From Caldithrix sp964598255 (GTDB lineage: Bacteria; Calditrichota; Calditrichia; Calditrichales; Calditrichaceae), in NCBI GenBank assembly GCA_964598255.1, contig CAZRBA010000037.1:61920-125919 (forward strand): a DNA stretch of 64,000 nucleotides, read 5' to 3'. The notes under the pieces are model-generated. The model searched no databases. It saw nothing but the letters and a program-made list of their open reading frames with translations, and was not told the DNA's origin. Of this stretch, positions 63,948 through 64,000 are shown in pieces. Each line of letters starts with the position of its first letter. The first letter of the stretch is position 1. A program made the translations under genes and the position numbers.

Positions 63948-64000
63948 TTACAAAGCGCGAATCACTTTTTGTAATTTGTTGCCGATTTGTTCGGCGATTT
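63948..64000 (-). CDS. Possible 3' end of a gene beyond the window
   Basis: Seventeen open codons end at a TAA at 63948-63950 (last residues KLQKVIRAL). The helical look and 128-base gap to the oxidase start fit the end of a neighbouring gene, but so short a piece could be chance. Confidence 0.3.
   Translation of the reverse strand, partial: IAEQIGNKLQKVIRAL

Noticed and set aside
1..64000. CRISPR arrays, insertion sequences, prophage or attachment sites
   Set aside because: I saw no regularly spaced repeats, transposase or integrase genes, or flanking direct repeats.

Overview
The window reads as chromosome of a Gram-negative bacterium of the Fibrobacterota-Chlorobiota-Bacteroidota (FCB) superphylum. 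A Caldithrix-like (Calditrichota) origin is my best guess, but I cannot prove it from this sequence. The reasons are a fused LpxC-FabZ protein, lipid A and BamA/TamB genes in one block, lipoproteins with clear lipoboxes, a large two-component-regulator (Reg_prop) hybrid sensor and a moderately AT-rich composition. Coding density is high. Apart from one octaheme cytochrome gene, every protein gene lies on the minus strand, so each block below is transcribed from high to low coordinates.

Region by region: 1-8441 holds a run of recJ, a RodZ-like protein, a thioredoxin-like lipoprotein, gamma-glutamyltransferase, a small membrane protein and a response-regulator/kinase hybrid, then the two halves of HldE (heptose kinase and cytidylyltransferase) and a truncated lipoprotein. 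The RNase P RNA gene sits at 8455-8894, followed by a zinc-ribbon coiled-coil gene, a CAU tRNA and a 735-residue protein I do not recognise. From 12186 to 25785 is an outer-membrane biogenesis block: tamB, bamA, ompH/skp, lpxD, lpxC-fabZ, lpxA, a lipoate ligase-like gene, a beta-barrel protein and rseP.

26356-40000 carries an Fe-S/cytochrome b quinone oxidoreductase (HdrDE- or EMO-like), leucyl aminopeptidase, peptide deformylase, a 1,442-residue hybrid sensor kinase, and then transport: cstA with a small protein and an ArsA-like ATPase, and an SLC13-type anion symporter. 40022-55192 holds a lipoprotein with TPR and PD40 repeats, a giant TPR protein, a PcrA/UvrD helicase, mltG, chorismate mutase, a metallophosphoesterase, a STAS protein, secF, secD and ligA.

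The accessory end is 55200-64000. The plus-strand octaheme cytochrome c gene has one in-frame TGA, followed at a suitable distance by a short hairpin that resembles a bacterial SECIS element. It may therefore be a selenocysteine-containing multiheme cytochrome, or a gene with a recent nonsense mutation or sequence error. Converging on it is a Cys-rich MerR regulator, then a sulfur-relay operon (merR, SQR-like flavoprotein, DUF1641, TusE/DsrC-like, DsrE-like) headed by a second MerR with the same Cys-rich tail. Beyond lie a YqaA/DedA-like membrane protein and a decayed multicopper oxidase. The cytochrome and the sulfur genes together suggest redox handling of sulfur or another small anion at the cell envelope, but the substrate cannot be read from the sequence.
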